Shown in pieces: positions 44,051-54,353 of a stretch of 64,000 bases of DNA. A model generated the notes under the pieces. It was not told the DNA's origin. It did not search any database and saw only the letters and a program-made list of their open reading frames with translations. This stretch comes from Bog-473 sp963764305 (GTDB lineage: Bacteria; Actinomycetota; Acidimicrobiia; Acidimicrobiales; RAAP-2): NCBI GenBank assembly GCA_963764305.1, contig CAVXSD010000001.1:496001-560000 (forward strand), in the 5' to 3' direction. The number at the start of each line of letters is the position of its first letter. Within the stretch, counting starts at the first letter, position 1. A program made the position numbers and the translations under genes.

Positions 44051-44806
44051 ATGGAGATACTCGATGAGGTATGTGAGAAGGGCGTCATTGAGCGGCGCTT
44101 CAATCTCACGGTGGGCGGAGAGACCGTGCCCGGGATCCATTGGTTGCCGGAGGAGGTCTCCGCCGCTCACCCCACCGTGCTCGTCGGTCATGGAGGGACG
44201 CAGCACAAACGAGTACCGAATGTCCTCGGTCTGGCCAGAAAACTGGTGCGGCACGGTGGGTACGGGGTCGTCGCTCTCGATGCTCCCGGTCATGGCGACC
44301 GGATGACGGAAGAGCAAGAGCGGGAGCGAGCGGGGCTTCTCGCTCGCCGACAGGCCGATCGGCTGGCTCCCTTGTCAGAACGGCGGATCCGGGCGATGAG
44401 CGAGGCCGCCGTGCAGGCGGTTACAGAATGGAAGGCCCTCTTGGATGATGTGGCGACCAATCCACAATGGGCGAACGGGCCATTCGGCTATTGGGGCGTG
44501 TCGATGGGAACGGCTTTCGGGATTCCGCTACTGGCCAACGAACCTCGTATCGCCGCCGCTGTGCTCGGTCTCGGTTCGCTGCGGGAAGGGAGGGAGGAGC
44601 TGCGTGATCAGGCTGCTCGCATAAGGATCCCACTCTTGTTTCTCTTCCAGTGGGACGACGAACTCATGACGCGTGAGGGCGGTCTTGCACTTTGGGATGC
44701 CTTCGGTGCCGAAGAAAAAACCATGCACATCAATCCCGGACCACACGTGGGAATTCCGCTGTTCGAGCGAGATGCCGCTCTGACGTTCTACCAACGTCAC
44801 CTGTGA
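44051..44806 (+). CDS. alpha/beta hydrolase (dienelactone-hydrolase-like)
   Basis: 251 residues from ATG 44051, with AGGGAGAG before it. TVLVGHGGTQHKRVPNVLGL has the oxyanion His-Gly-Gly, GYWGVSMGTAFGIPLL the nucleophile Ser, LFLFQWDDELM the Asp and INPGPHVGIP the His. Same direction as the previous and following genes, so possibly one unit. Substrate unknown. Confidence 0.78.
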   Translation: MEILDEVCEKGVIERRFNLTVGGETVPGIHWLPEEVSAAHPTVLVGHGGTQHKRVPNVLGLARKLVRHGGYGVVALDAPGHGDRMTEEQERERAGLLARRQADRLAPLSERRIRAMSEAAVQAVTEWKALLDDVATNPQWANGPFGYWGVSMGTAFGIPLLANEPRIAAAVLGLGSLREGREELRDQAARIRIPLLFLFQWDDELMTREGGLALWDAFGAEEKTMHINPGPHVGIPLFERDAALTFYQRHL

Positions 44807-44899
44807 CGGCAGAGCAGCTGCAGCGCAGTGCGCGCGCCTCAGGTGGACGCGCCGCTGAATCAACGATCGGGTCCCGACACGGCTGCCAGACTTGGGCCG

Positions 44900-47800
44900 A
44901 TGACTGACGATCCCGGCTCGCTGCGGCGGTTCTTGAAGACAGTGGTCCGCCCGGCGATGTACGGACCGCGTGCTCCGCTCGAGGTGTCGGCCCACCACCT
45001 GCACGGCGAACCGATTCCGGCCATCGAAGCCGTCCAGCGACTGTTCACGCCGTTCGAAGTAGGTGACGCCTGGGGAGGCGCGTGGGATACCACGTGGTTC
45101 CGGTTCCAGGGATCGGTCCCGGACTCGTGGGCCGGAGCTGAAGTGGTGGCCCTCATCCATCTCGGCGGTGACCAGATGGTCGGCTTCACGGCGGAGGGCC
45201 AGATCTGGGACAACGGGCTCCGGCCCGTCCAGGGACTCCACCACCGGCACCGCGAGTTCGTGCTCACTCCCGAGGCTCACGGGGGCGAGCCGGTCGAGTT
45301 CTTCGTGGAGGCGGCGGCGAATCCGATCCCGCCGTGGCACCTGGCCGACTGGCCCCTGCTCCTGCCCGATTACCGGGGAGCACCGCTCTATACCCTCGAG
45401 ACGGCCGAGCTGGCGGTCGCCGACCGGTCGGTAGAGGGACTCTTCCTCGACATGCGGATCCTGGTCGAAGTGGCCGCACTCAGCCCCGACCGATCAGAGG
45501 AGATCTTCGTGGTGCTGGACAAGGCACGGGGCATCATCGACCCTGAGAACGTCTCCGCCGCGGTCGTCCCGGCCCGGGACGTGCTGGCTCCGCTCCTCGA
45601 CCGGCCCACGTCCTCAGCCAACAGCGTCGTGGCGGTGGGTCATGCCCACATCGACTGCGCCTGGCTGTGGCCGCGACGCGAGACCAGGCGCAAATGCGCC
45701 AGGACCTTCTCCAACCAGCTGCGACTCCTGGAGCGTTACCCCGAACACCGCTTCGTGTGCAGCCAGGCCGTGCAGTACCAGTGGATGAAGGACGAATATC
45801 CCGGCCTGTTCGAGCAGATTCGGGAACAGGTCCGATCGGGGAGGTGGGAGCCGGTCGGGGGCATGTGGGTCGAGCCGGACACCAACGTCCCATCGGGCGA
45901 ATCGCTGGTGCGCCAGTTGGTGCACGGCAAGCGATTCTTCGCCGAGGAGCTCGGGGTCGAGACGCACGAACTGTGGATCCCCGACGTCTTCGGCTACTCG
46001 GCCGCTCTGCCTCAGATCGCTCGTGAGGCCGGCGTCACCTCATTCATCACCCAGAAGATGTCCTGGAACGACACGAACACCTTTCCCCACACCTCCTTCT
46101 GGTGGGAGGGCCATGACGGCAGCCGCCTGCTGGCCCACTTCCCCCCGGCCAACACCTACAACGGCGACTTCTCCGTCGGCGAGGTGGCCGCCGGTCAGGA
46201 TCGTGGCGTGGGGCCACATGGCACCGCGCTGAACCTCTATCCCTTCGGCTACGGCGACGGGGGTGGTGGCCCGAACCACACCATGATCGAGCGGTTCCGC
46301 CGCATGACCGATCTCGATGGTGTGCCCCAGGTAGAGATCGGCACCGTCGCGGGTTTCCTCGATCAGCTGCGCAAGGAGGCCGACGATCTCCCCGTCTGGG
46401 CCGGTGAGCTCTATCTCGAAGCCCACCGGGCCACGCTGACCACGCATGCCGAGGTCAAGCTGGCCAACCGCCGCGCCGAAGAAGCTCTCCGGGCCGCCGA
46501 GCTGTGGTCGGTGGCGGCGTCCCTCGACCGGCGCCCCGACCTCGACCGGGCCTGGAAACTTCTCCTGTTCCACCAGTTCCACGACATCCTTCCCGGGTCC
46601 AGCATCCACTGGGTCTACGAGGACACCGCGCGTGAACACGCCGAGGTGCTGGCCATCGCCGGCTCAATCACCGCCGAGGCCCAGACTGTCGTGGCCGGGG
46701 GAGACGTGGCCGCGGGAGACGTGGCCGGGGGCCTGGTTGCGTTCAACCCGTCGTCCACCGACCGGACCGAGGTGGTCGAACTACCTGACGGCTCGCTCGC
46801 GCTGGTGTCGGCACCGGCGTGTGGCTGGTCGATCGTCCCGCCCGACGCGTCGCTCGGCGACACAGAGCCGGTGACCATCGGCGAGGGCTGGCTGGACAAC
46901 GGACTCCTGCGGGTGGAGTGGGACGGTGACGGCCTGCTGACCTCGGTGCGGGATCTCGTCGCCGACCGCCAGGTGCTGGCCGACGATGAGCGCGGCAACT
47001 TGTTCCAGCTCCACGACGACCATCCGCGCGCCTTCGACGCCTGGGACGTCGACCGTAGTTATCTCGACGAGGTCACCGACCTGGTCGCCGTGGACTCGGT
47101 CGAGGTGGTGGAGCGCCATCCGCTGCGGAGCGGGGTCCGGTTCATCCGCTCCTTCGGGGCCTCGAGCATCGCCCAGACCATGCGCCTCTCCGCCGGGGCA
47201 CGGCGGCTCGAGTTCCACACCGATGTGGAGTGGCACGAGCGGCACCGGTTCCTCAAGGTGGCCTTTCCCGTCTCCGTCCGCTCAACGCGCGCCACTTACG
47301 AGATCCAGCACGGCCACCTCGAACGGCCGACCGTGGCCAACACCAGCTGGGACGAGGCCCGCTTCGAAGTGTGCGGCCACCGATGGGCGGATCTGAGTGA
47401 GCCCGGCTACGGGGTGGCCCTGCTCAACGACTGCAAATACGGCTACGACATCCTCGGGCACACCATCCGGCTCTCGCTCCTCCGCGCTCCGGGCTTTCCC
47501 GACCCCGAGGCGGACCAAGGCTCCCATCACTTCGCCTACGCGCTGGTCCCCCACGAAGGTGACCTACGGGACGCCGGGGTCATCGCAAACGCCGAGCACT
47601 TCAACCTCCCCCTCTCGCTGCGCGCCGGTCAGGGTGAGGGCCGCGTGGTCTCCGTCGACCGACCGGGGGTGAGTGTGGAGGCGGTCAAGTGGGCCGACCG
47701 TTCCGATGCCGTGGTTGTCCGCCTCTGCGAGGTGTGGGGCTCCCGGGGCCCCGCGCGCCTGACGCTGCACCGCCCCTTCGTGTCGGTGGCCCGTACCGAC

Positions 47801-47902
47801 CTGCTCGAGCGCCCGTTGTACCCGCTGGCCGGCCACGACGGGACCGTCGAGCTCGTGCTCCGGCCCTTCGAGCTCGTCACGCTGGCCTTCGACCTGGGTT
47901 GA
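44900..47902 (+). CDS. GH38 alpha-mannosidase
   Basis: 1000 residues from ATG 44900. VAVGHAHIDCAWLWPRRETRRK (near 250) is the N-terminal metal-binding motif (His-x-Asp). GGMWVEPDTNVPSGESLVRQ and WIPDVFGYSAALPQIAR (near 360) include the catalytic Asp nucleophile. LLFHQFHDILPGSSI is the third metal site; the C-terminal beta domains follow. It should cleave alpha-linked mannose from a glycan. No signal peptide, so it probably acts in the cytoplasm. It overlaps a terminator-like hairpin at the end. Confidence 0.93.
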   Translation: MTDDPGSLRRFLKTVVRPAMYGPRAPLEVSAHHLHGEPIPAIEAVQRLFTPFEVGDAWGGAWDTTWFRFQGSVPDSWAGAEVVALIHLGGDQMVGFTAEGQIWDNGLRPVQGLHHRHREFVLTPEAHGGEPVEFFVEAAANPIPPWHLADWPLLLPDYRGAPLYTLETAELAVADRSVEGLFLDMRILVEVAALSPDRSEEIFVVLDKARGIIDPENVSAAVVPARDVLAPLLDRPTSSANSVVAVGHAHIDCAWLWPRRETRRKCARTFSNQLRLLERYPEHRFVCSQAVQYQWMKDEYPGLFEQIREQVRSGRWEPVGGMWVEPDTNVPSGESLVRQLVHGKRFFAEELGVETHELWIPDVFGYSAALPQIAREAGVTSFITQKMSWNDTNTFPHTSFWWEGHDGSRLLAHFPPANTYNGDFSVGEVAAGQDRGVGPHGTALNLYPFGYGDGGGGPNHTMIERFRRMTDLDGVPQVEIGTVAGFLDQLRKEADDLPVWAGELYLEAHRATLTTHAEVKLANRRAEEALRAAELWSVAASLDRRPDLDRAWKLLLFHQFHDILPGSSIHWVYEDTAREHAEVLAIAGSITAEAQTVVAGGDVAAGDVAGGLVAFNPSSTDRTEVVELPDGSLALVSAPACGWSIVPPDASLGDTEPVTIGEGWLDNGLLRVEWDGDGLLTSVRDLVADRQVLADDERGNLFQLHDDHPRAFDAWDVDRSYLDEVTDLVAVDSVEVVERHPLRSGVRFIRSFGASSIAQTMRLSAGARRLEFHTDVEWHERHRFLKVAFPVSVRSTRATYEIQHGHLERPTVANTSWDEARFEVCGHRWADLSEPGYGVALLNDCKYGYDILGHTIRLSLLRAPGFPDPEADQGSHHFAYALVPHEGDLRDAGVIANAEHFNLPLSLRAGQGEGRVVSVDRPGVSVEAVKWADRSDAVVVRLCEVWGSRGPARLTLHRPFVSVARTDLLERPLYPLAGHDGTVELVLRPFELVTLAFDLG

Positions 47903-47928
47903 GCCGTTGCGCCCGGCGGCGCTCAACC
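47897..47928. terminator. bidirectional hairpin between convergent mannosidase and binding-protein genes
   Basis: GGTTGAGC (47897-47904) and GCTCAACC (47921-47928) form an 8-bp stem spanning the mannosidase stop codon. There is no clear T run, but its place between convergent genes fits a shared terminator. Confidence 0.5.
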
Positions 47929-47980
47929 AGGAGAGACGAACCACGACGCAGGATTCAGTTCGAGTCCGCCGAACTCCACG

Positions 47981-49375
47981 TCACAAGGAGGCCAGTTGGT
48001 GAAGCTCGTGCGGCGTCAGATGCACGACGTTCTTCGGGTTGCAGTTCCAGATGGACTGGGTCGGCTGGGTGAGCGCCTTGTCGTAGACGAACTTGTTGGG
48101 CTCGACTTTGAGGAGGGCAAAGCACGGCGATGGCTGAGGGTCCAGGTTGGAGAGGCTCAAGCTCGCTATCGGCGCCTGAATGCCTCCAGCGTCCCAGTTC
48201 TTGGTGGCGGCGGCGTGGGTCAGCACACATGAGACCGTCAGGTCGGCCCCACAGGCCGAGGCGGACTTGGCCCACAAGAGCCACGACTCCGCGCCCTCCT
48301 CATCGTCGAAGTCGACGGCGTCGCCTTTGGCATAGGTGTGCATGACGTTGACGAGCTGCTCGGTCGAAGGGTTTTGAGAGGCCATCTCGAGCGGCCACCA
48401 TCCCGTCTCGAGGTAGACCGGCGGGAGGCCAGGATTGGCGGCCACGCCGCCGCTGGTTGTGGAGTTGTAGAACTGGACCCCGAGGATGACGAAGGCAGGG
48501 TGGTAGCCGGCCGTCGTCATCGCCTGAAAGTAGGGGACGATGTTGTCGTCGAGGGAGGGCCACAGGGCTTCGACCCCCTTGCTTTGCGCTTCCTCGACGT
48601 AGGGCGCCCAGTCGGTCACGGCTATCGGCGGCTCCTGGAAGTCGACGACTTTCCACCCCTGCGCCTCCGCGCCGAACTCGTACTTGTGCTCAGGCTCGAG
48701 AACCGAGGGAGTGTTCGCCCCGCCCATACCGGCCTTCTTGACCGCCCGCGGATATGCCTTGGCGAGCTGCCGGAACCATCCCGAGGGCCATGTGCCGGTG
48801 TTGCCACCGCCCGGATTGACCTGATCCGAGGCGACCTCGGAGACGTCGGAGGCGAGGTAGCCGCTGATCTGGCCCAGTCCGCACTGCTCTCGAATCGGGA
48901 CGGACGGCTGGTCGAGCGCCATGCCGCCGCCGACCGCCATGAAGTCGCTCTGGCACGCCTGCTCGGTCACCTGTGCCGCGTTGAACAGCGCCGCGTCGCG
49001 GTCGTCGATCTCGATGTCCCGCCCGTTGATGCCCCCCGAAGCGTTGCACCAGGCCGCGAAGGCCTTGGCCTGTTGCACGAGCTCCTCTTCGAGTCCGGGC
49101 TCTACGGTGTTGGCGGCGTCGTTGAACACGGCGATGTGAATGGTCTTGGCGCCCACCCCTCGCACCGAGGAGGCACCACCGGGACCAGGTTCGCAGATCT
49201 TGCCCACGCCGGGCCACTCACCGTTGGTCGCGACGCTCGACGCGAGCGCCCGGCTGGCCGACGCCGCCGCGCCGGGGGGAGTCGATGAGAGTGCGACGTA
49301 CGTACCGGCGAGCACGACGGTGGCAATGCCGAGTCGCAGTGCCGTACGGCGCAGTACGAGTTCTCTTCGCATCAC
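47981..49375 (-). CDS. branched-chain amino acid-type ABC substrate-binding protein, orphan
   Basis: 464 residues; GTG 49375 is favoured since GGAGG lies 7 bases before it. Signal segment LGIATVVLAGTYVALSSTPPGA; then IHIAVFNDAANTVEPGLEEEL, CNASGGINGRDIEIDDRDA, EALWPSLDDNIVPYFQAM and AFVILGVQFYN are the family I binding fold. It carries several Cys, which may form disulfides. No permease or ATPase genes nearby. Confidence 0.83.
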   Translation of the reverse strand: MMRRELVLRRTALRLGIATVVLAGTYVALSSTPPGAAASASRALASSVATNGEWPGVGKICEPGPGGASSVRGVGAKTIHIAVFNDAANTVEPGLEEELVQQAKAFAAWCNASGGINGRDIEIDDRDAALFNAAQVTEQACQSDFMAVGGGMALDQPSVPIREQCGLGQISGYLASDVSEVASDQVNPGGGNTGTWPSGWFRQLAKAYPRAVKKAGMGGANTPSVLEPEHKYEFGAEAQGWKVVDFQEPPIAVTDWAPYVEEAQSKGVEALWPSLDDNIVPYFQAMTTAGYHPAFVILGVQFYNSTTSGGVAANPGLPPVYLETGWWPLEMASQNPSTEQLVNVMHTYAKGDAVDFDDEEGAESWLLWAKSASACGADLTVSCVLTHAAATKNWDAGGIQAPIASLSLSNLDPQPSPCFALLKVEPNKFVYDKALTQPTQSIWNCNPKNVVHLTPHELHQLASL

Positions 49376-49423
49376 CGGGGTGCCTCCGATGCCGCCATCG
49401 TACGACCAGCATCTCCCTTCAAT

Positions 49424-50374
49424 CTAGGACCGATGCCTGGTCTCAGCCATCGGATTGGCCGCGATCGCACGACTGTTGCGGGCGACCCAGCGGTCAGTGC
49501 TCTCGACGATCTCGTGGCCGGACGGGTCACAGATTGTGTCCCACCGCTCGGCCAGCAATTCCGGGCTCACGTCCAGACCTTCATGGACGTAGCCGTCGGT
49601 CTCGGCGAGGAACAGGCGACTGAACCGTCGCATTCCCGCCGTGAGGACCTCCCCTTGGACCGGACACGATTCGTGTGCCAACACGGCGGCCATCGGGGCG
49701 ACGAGCGACGGGTGCCGTTCCGGTTCGGGGTCCGGGTCGGCACCGCCCAGCTCACGGGCGGACATCATGCGTGTATTCGCCATGGGCGCCAGCGCGTTCA
49801 CCTTGATGTCGCCGCTGTGGCCGGCGGCGACATCCGAGAGCGCCCGGGTGAGGCCGATGACCGCTGCCTTCGCGGTGCCGTAGGCCGTGAGACTGCGCAT
49901 CCCAAGAGCTCCCGTGGAAGTGGTGAGCACGATTCGGCCGTACCCGCCTGCCACCATGTGAATCCAGCAGGCCTGGACCGTCAAGAAGCTGCCGACGACG
50001 TGCACATCGAGGTGTCGCCGCAGGTCGGACACGTCGACATTTGGGAACTCGTCCGTGTTGTAGATCCCGGCGTTGTTGATCAGGACGTCCAGCCGACCGA
50101 ACGCCTCGAGAGCCTGTCCGACCAGCTGCGTGGTTCCCTCCGTGGTCGAGATGTCGGAGGTGTCAGCGACAACCGTCCCGCCGGCGGCGGCGATTGCATC
50201 GGCAGCCCGGCGGGCTGGTTCGTCATCTCCGCCGGTTCCGTCCATCCCGACGCCCCGGTCATTGACAACCACGTGCGCGCCGCGTGAAGCCAGTAACCGG
50301 GCGTGCTCGAAGCCGATTCCCCGCCCAGCCCCGGTGACGATCGCCACCCGACCGTCGAACCGCAAATCGTCCAT
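49424..50374 (-). CDS. SDR-family dehydrogenase, multifunctional-enzyme-2-like
   Basis: 316 residues. VAIVTGAGRGIGFEHARLLASRGAHVVVNDRG followed by GTGGDDEPARRAAD is the long loop typical of the (3R)-hydroxyacyl-CoA dehydrogenase part of peroxisomal MFE-2. LINNAGI and LTAYGTAKAAVIG give the Asn, Tyr and Lys. The C-terminal 60 residues are an extension without the hydratase domain. ATG 50374 or 50383. It likely oxidises a 3-hydroxyacyl-CoA. Confidence 0.82.
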   Translation of the reverse strand: MDDLRFDGRVAIVTGAGRGIGFEHARLLASRGAHVVVNDRGVGMDGTGGDDEPARRAADAIAAAGGTVVADTSDISTTEGTTQLVGQALEAFGRLDVLINNAGIYNTDEFPNVDVSDLRRHLDVHVVGSFLTVQACWIHMVAGGYGRIVLTTSTGALGMRSLTAYGTAKAAVIGLTRALSDVAAGHSGDIKVNALAPMANTRMMSARELGGADPDPEPERHPSLVAPMAAVLAHESCPVQGEVLTAGMRRFSRLFLAETDGYVHEGLDVSPELLAERWDTICDPSGHEIVESTDRWVARNSRAIAANPMAETRHRS

Positions 50375-50552
50375 GCGATCCATCCTCCCCGTCGCCCCAA
50401 GACCATATATTGAGGGGCGTGTCTCGACCGGCTGCGACTCCTCGTCACCGTCTCCGTGCGGAGTTCGTTCCATCCCCCGTCCGGGGAGCGTCGGACGTCT
50501 CCACCTCGGTGCGGTGGTCACGGCCGGCAGCTTGGTCGCCGAAGGGGCAGGC

Positions 50553-52490
50553 ATGAGTCGAAATCCCCACGCAGCTGAGCCGTTTACCCATGACGACGAC
50601 CAAATCGCGGCGGCGCTGCAGGACGTGAGCGTCCCTGCGCTCCTATGCTCCCTCGTGCACATGACGGGCGATCCCACGTGGGTCCGTAGCGACATTCGAC
50701 CGCGGGTCGCGCTGTCGCTGGACATACAGAGCGGCATCCCAGCAGACGAGCGGGCGGAGGTGCGGCGACTGGCTCTGCCGGCGATCCGCGCCTACCGCGA
50801 CGGCGGCTGCGTGCCGCACACGCTGTCGCATGAGCTCTTGCGGGAGATGATGTCGTTTCTTGGCTGTCAACCAGTGGACGGTCGTCTTGCCGGGCTCTTC
50901 TTCGACGACCTCCAGTTCGACGGCGCTGACACGGGCGCTGTCGCCTGGGGCGGCGGAGTCCCAGAGGACGTCAAGGCGGTGTCGCCGGTGGTGGTCATCG
51001 GTTGCGGCATGGCCGGGATCCTTGCCGGCATCCGCCTCCAGCAGGCAGGCCTGCCGTTCCTTATCGTCGAGAAGAACCCTGGTCCCGGCGGTACCTGGTG
51101 GGAGAACCGCTATCCGGGAGCGAGAGTCGACATTGGCAGCCACCAGTACTGCTATTCGTTCGAGCCACCCGATCACTGGAGCGAGTTCTACTGCCAACAA
51201 CCCGAGCTGCTCGAGTACTTCATCGACATCGTCGAGAAATACGATCTGCGGCCGCATTGCCGGTTCGACACTGCCGTCACCACGCTGCGTTGGGATGACG
51301 AGCATGCTCACTGGAATGTGCACGTCAGCGGACCCAGCGGGACAGAGGAAGTCATCAGCGCCCGATTTGTCGTCAGTGCCGTCGGGTCGCTGAACATCCC
51401 GAAGCTCCCGGACCTACCGGGGATGGAGACGTTCAGCGGAACGTCGTTCCACTCGGCTCGGTGGCCCCACGGTCTGGAGCTGAACGGCAAACGGTTCGCC
51501 CTCGTCGGCGCCGGTGCGAGTGGCTTCCAAATCGGCCCGGCCATCGCGGACGAGGTTGCGCAGCTCACGATCTTCCAGCGCACCGCTCAGTGGATCATCC
51601 CGAATCCGCTCTATCACGCGGCGGTGCCGCCGGGGGACAGGTGGGCGCTACGGCACCTCCCGTTCTATGGGCGGTGGTACAGGTTCATCATGACCTTCGG
51701 CGGCATTGCCGCCGGATCGGAGCCCTATCGGATCGAACCCGGTTACGAGGATGAGACCAACCGGTCGGTCAACGTGTCGAACGGCATCCGGGCGGATGCG
51801 CTCCTCGCCTGGATGAAGTCGATCATTGCCGAACGGCCCGACCTGGAGGCCAAGGTCGTACCCGACTACCCGGCCCTCGGCAAGCGCGTGCTGCAGGATG
51901 ACGGTTCGTGGCTCCGGTGCTTGCAGCGTCCCAACGTCGAGCTCGTCCGCACCGCCATCGCGAGGATCGTGCCCGATGGCGTCGTGACCGTTGACGGCAC
52001 CCACACTCCCGCCGACATCATCTGCTTCGCGACCGGGTTCCGGCACAACGACTTCCTCGCCTCCATGGACGTGATCGGTCGCGGTGGGATTTCCCTTCGA
52101 GAGCAGTGGGGCGACGAGCCGACGGCGTACCTCGGTATCACCATCTCAAATTTCCCGAACCTGTTCTGCGTCTACGGTCCGGGCACGAACCTCGCCGCCG
52201 GGGCCAGCCTCTTCTATCACTCCGAGTTCCAGGTCCACTACGCGATGGAGGCGATTCGCGACACGCTGACCTCGGGGGCGCGGACGTGCGAGGTGACGGC
52301 CGAGGCCCAGAGTCGCTACGCGGAGCGGTACCAGGCGGAGATCGGCCAGATGGTGTGGTCGCACCCCTCGATCACGCACAGCCACTACAAGAACCCCGCG
52401 GGGAAGGTCTTCACGCTGTCTCCATGGCCCCTCGACCTCTACTGGGAATGGACCCGCCTTGTGGAAGGCAACGACTACGCGTTCGCGTGA
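50553..52490 (+). CDS. type I Baeyer-Villiger monooxygenase, 4-hydroxyacetophenone-monooxygenase-like
   Basis: 645 residues from ATG 50553. The first 145 residues are an extra helical N-terminal domain as in HAPMO (about 640 residues). VVVIGCGMAGILAGIRLQQAG binds FAD, GGTWWENRYPGARVD follows, and FSGTSFHSARWPHG is the BVMO fingerprint FxGxxxHxxxWP. FALVGAGASGFQIGP binds NADPH. It inserts oxygen next to a ketone carbon to give an ester or lactone. Upstream, an HIBADH-like gene and an SDR follow 95 and 1023 bases later on the same strand. Confidence 0.9.
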   Translation: MSRNPHAAEPFTHDDDQIAAALQDVSVPALLCSLVHMTGDPTWVRSDIRPRVALSLDIQSGIPADERAEVRRLALPAIRAYRDGGCVPHTLSHELLREMMSFLGCQPVDGRLAGLFFDDLQFDGADTGAVAWGGGVPEDVKAVSPVVVIGCGMAGILAGIRLQQAGLPFLIVEKNPGPGGTWWENRYPGARVDIGSHQYCYSFEPPDHWSEFYCQQPELLEYFIDIVEKYDLRPHCRFDTAVTTLRWDDEHAHWNVHVSGPSGTEEVISARFVVSAVGSLNIPKLPDLPGMETFSGTSFHSARWPHGLELNGKRFALVGAGASGFQIGPAIADEVAQLTIFQRTAQWIIPNPLYHAAVPPGDRWALRHLPFYGRWYRFIMTFGGIAAGSEPYRIEPGYEDETNRSVNVSNGIRADALLAWMKSIIAERPDLEAKVVPDYPALGKRVLQDDGSWLRCLQRPNVELVRTAIARIVPDGVVTVDGTHTPADIICFATGFRHNDFLASMDVIGRGGISLREQWGDEPTAYLGITISNFPNLFCVYGPGTNLAAGASLFYHSEFQVHYAMEAIRDTLTSGARTCEVTAEAQSRYAERYQAEIGQMVWSHPSITHSHYKNPAGKVFTLSPWPLDLYWEWTRLVEGNDYAFA

Positions 52491-52585
52491 CTGACCGGCA
52501 CACCTGAGAGGTCGGATCGCTGCCCTGCGGCACCGTCGCCTGGGATCGGGCAGAGAGTCACAATCTGAGCCAGAGAGGAAATCCA

Positions 52586-53464
52586 TTGTCCGCAGACCAG
52601 CGCTCACCGTATCCGACGATCGGGGTGATCGGGCTTGGCACCATCGGTCACGGCATCGCCACCAACCTGCACACGGCCGGGTTCCCGCTGGTCCTCTGCG
52701 ACGTCCGCGCCGAGGCGACCGACCGCCACGCCCGCTACGCCACCGTGACCACCTCGCCGACCGAGCTGGCCCGAGCGTCCGACGTCGTCGTGGTCGCCGT
52801 GGTGAACGACGAGCAGGTCCACACCGTGCTGTCGGGCCCCGCGGGCGCGCTGGCAGCCGGGGTGCCGGACACCACATTCGTCGTGGTCAGCACGATCACC
52901 ACTGCCTGCGTGGAGGCCATCGGCGCCGAGGCCGCCGCGCTCGGGGTCCCGGTCGTCGATTGCGGCGTGAGCGGCGGCCCCTCGGCGGCGGCCTCCGGCA
53001 ACCTGGTCTGCATGTGCGGGGGCGACCCGGACGTGATCGCCGGCCTCGCCCCGGTGTTCGACGCGTTTGGCTCGCTCACGGTCACCATGGGCCCGTTCGG
53101 CACCGGGTTGGCGGCCAAGCTTGCTCGCAACGTGGTGCAGTACGGAGGGTGGCTGGCCGCCTACGAAGGGCAGGTCCTGGCCGAGGCCGCCGGCATCGAC
53201 CTGGCCAAGCTGGCCCAGGTTGTCCAGGCCAGCGATGCGCTGTCGGGCGGGGCCACGACCCTGATGTTCCGGCCGACGGTCGCGCCCTTCAGCGAGGCGG
53301 ACGACCGTGGGCTGGTCGGGGCCATGCACGCCGCGGCCGCCCTCGCACGCAAGGACCTGCAGGCGGCTCTTGCGCTGGCGGGGGAGTTGGACGTCGAGCT
53401 GCGGCTCGCGGCCATGACCGAGGCGCGGTGTGACGATATCTTCGGCGTCGGAATGCCGCGCTGA
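52586..53464 (+). CDS. 3-hydroxyisobutyrate-dehydrogenase-family (6PGDH-like) protein
   Basis: 292 residues from a TTG with AGAGGAAA before it. TIGVIGLGTIGHGIATNLHTAG binds NAD, VVDCGVSGGPSAAASGNL is the substrate-binding loop and GLAAKLARNVVQYGGWLAA contains the catalytic Lys. It oxidises a beta-hydroxy acid. Closely follows the monooxygenase and precedes an SDR by 49 bases, so the three look like one operon. Confidence 0.87.
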   Translation: MSADQRSPYPTIGVIGLGTIGHGIATNLHTAGFPLVLCDVRAEATDRHARYATVTTSPTELARASDVVVVAVVNDEQVHTVLSGPAGALAAGVPDTTFVVVSTITTACVEAIGAEAAALGVPVVDCGVSGGPSAAASGNLVCMCGGDPDVIAGLAPVFDAFGSLTVTMGPFGTGLAAKLARNVVQYGGWLAAYEGQVLAEAAGIDLAKLAQVVQASDALSGGATTLMFRPTVAPFSEADDRGLVGAMHAAAALARKDLQAALALAGELDVELRLAAMTEARCDDIFGVGMPR

Positions 53465-53513
53465 GTCTCCCTGGGCCCAAAGGCGCAGGGCCAGGCGAAC
53501 AGGAGGAGTGGAC

Positions 53514-54326
53514 ATGGATCTCGGGTTGGCCGACGCGCGGGTGCTGGTGGTGGGTGGCTCGCGGGGTATGGGCCGGGCCGCCGCCGAGACCTTTGCCCGG
53601 GAGGGGGCCCGCGTGGCGGTGCTCGCCCGCGCCAGTCCTGCGCTCGACGACACCGTTGCCACGCTGCACTCCGGCGGGAGCCCCGAGAGCATCGCGTTGG
53701 CGGCGGACCTGACGAGCCTGGCCGAGGTCGATGCAGAATTCGACCGTCTCGGCGAGCGTTGGGACGCGCTGGAGGTGCTCGTGAACGCGGCGGGACCGGT
53801 CGAGGTCGGGATCGGTGCCTTCGAGGGCCTCGACGACGACGAATGGCGGGCCACCTTCGACATCGGGGTCCTGAGCGCCGTCCGCACGGTTCGCCGTGCA
53901 CTGCCGCTCTTGCGTCGAGGCTCGTTCGCACGGATCGTGAACGTCTCGGCCCACTCCACCCGGCGGCAGAGCCCGGGCCTCGTGGCGTACACGGCGGCCA
54001 AGGCGGCCCTCACCAGTCTGACGAAGAACCTGTCCCAGGCGCTGGCGCCCGACGGCATCCTCGTGAACACGGTGTCGCCCGGTTCGTTCCTCTCGGAGGG
54101 GATGCAGGGGTACCTCCGCTCCCTCCCCCCGGAGCGGGGAATCGACAGCAACAGCCTGACCGACGCCATGCGGGTCATCGCGGAGGACTTCGGCCACCCG
54201 GCCTACCTCGGGCGGGCCGGGAGTCCGGCCGAGATCGGGCCGGTCATCGCCTTCCTGGGCTCCCGCACGAACAGCTACATGACGGGAGCCGATGTGAACG
54301 TGGACGGTGGCTCCGACTTCTCCTGA
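53514..54326 (+). CDS. SDR-family oxidoreductase
   Basis: 270 residues from ATG 53514 with AGGAGGAGTGGAC before it. VLVVGGSRGMGRAAAETF binds NAD(P), LVNAAGP replaces NNAG, NVSAHS gives the Ser and VAYTAAKAALTSL the Tyr and Lys; the end is MTGADVNVDGGSDFS. Likely oxidises an alcohol of the same pathway. Converges on another SDR. Confidence 0.85.
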   Translation: MDLGLADARVLVVGGSRGMGRAAAETFAREGARVAVLARASPALDDTVATLHSGGSPESIALAADLTSLAEVDAEFDRLGERWDALEVLVNAAGPVEVGIGAFEGLDDDEWRATFDIGVLSAVRTVRRALPLLRRGSFARIVNVSAHSTRRQSPGLVAYTAAKAALTSLTKNLSQALAPDGILVNTVSPGSFLSEGMQGYLRSLPPERGIDSNSLTDAMRVIAEDFGHPAYLGRAGSPAEIGPVIAFLGSRTNSYMTGADVNVDGGSDFS

Positions 54327-54353
54327 GCCCGCCGATCCTCGAGCCTGGTCACC

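Noticed and set aside
42497..44806. 769-codon frame spanning two hydrolase genes
   Set aside because: Only the part from ATG 44051 is a real protein; the first two thirds is a shifted frame of the 42603-43964 gene.
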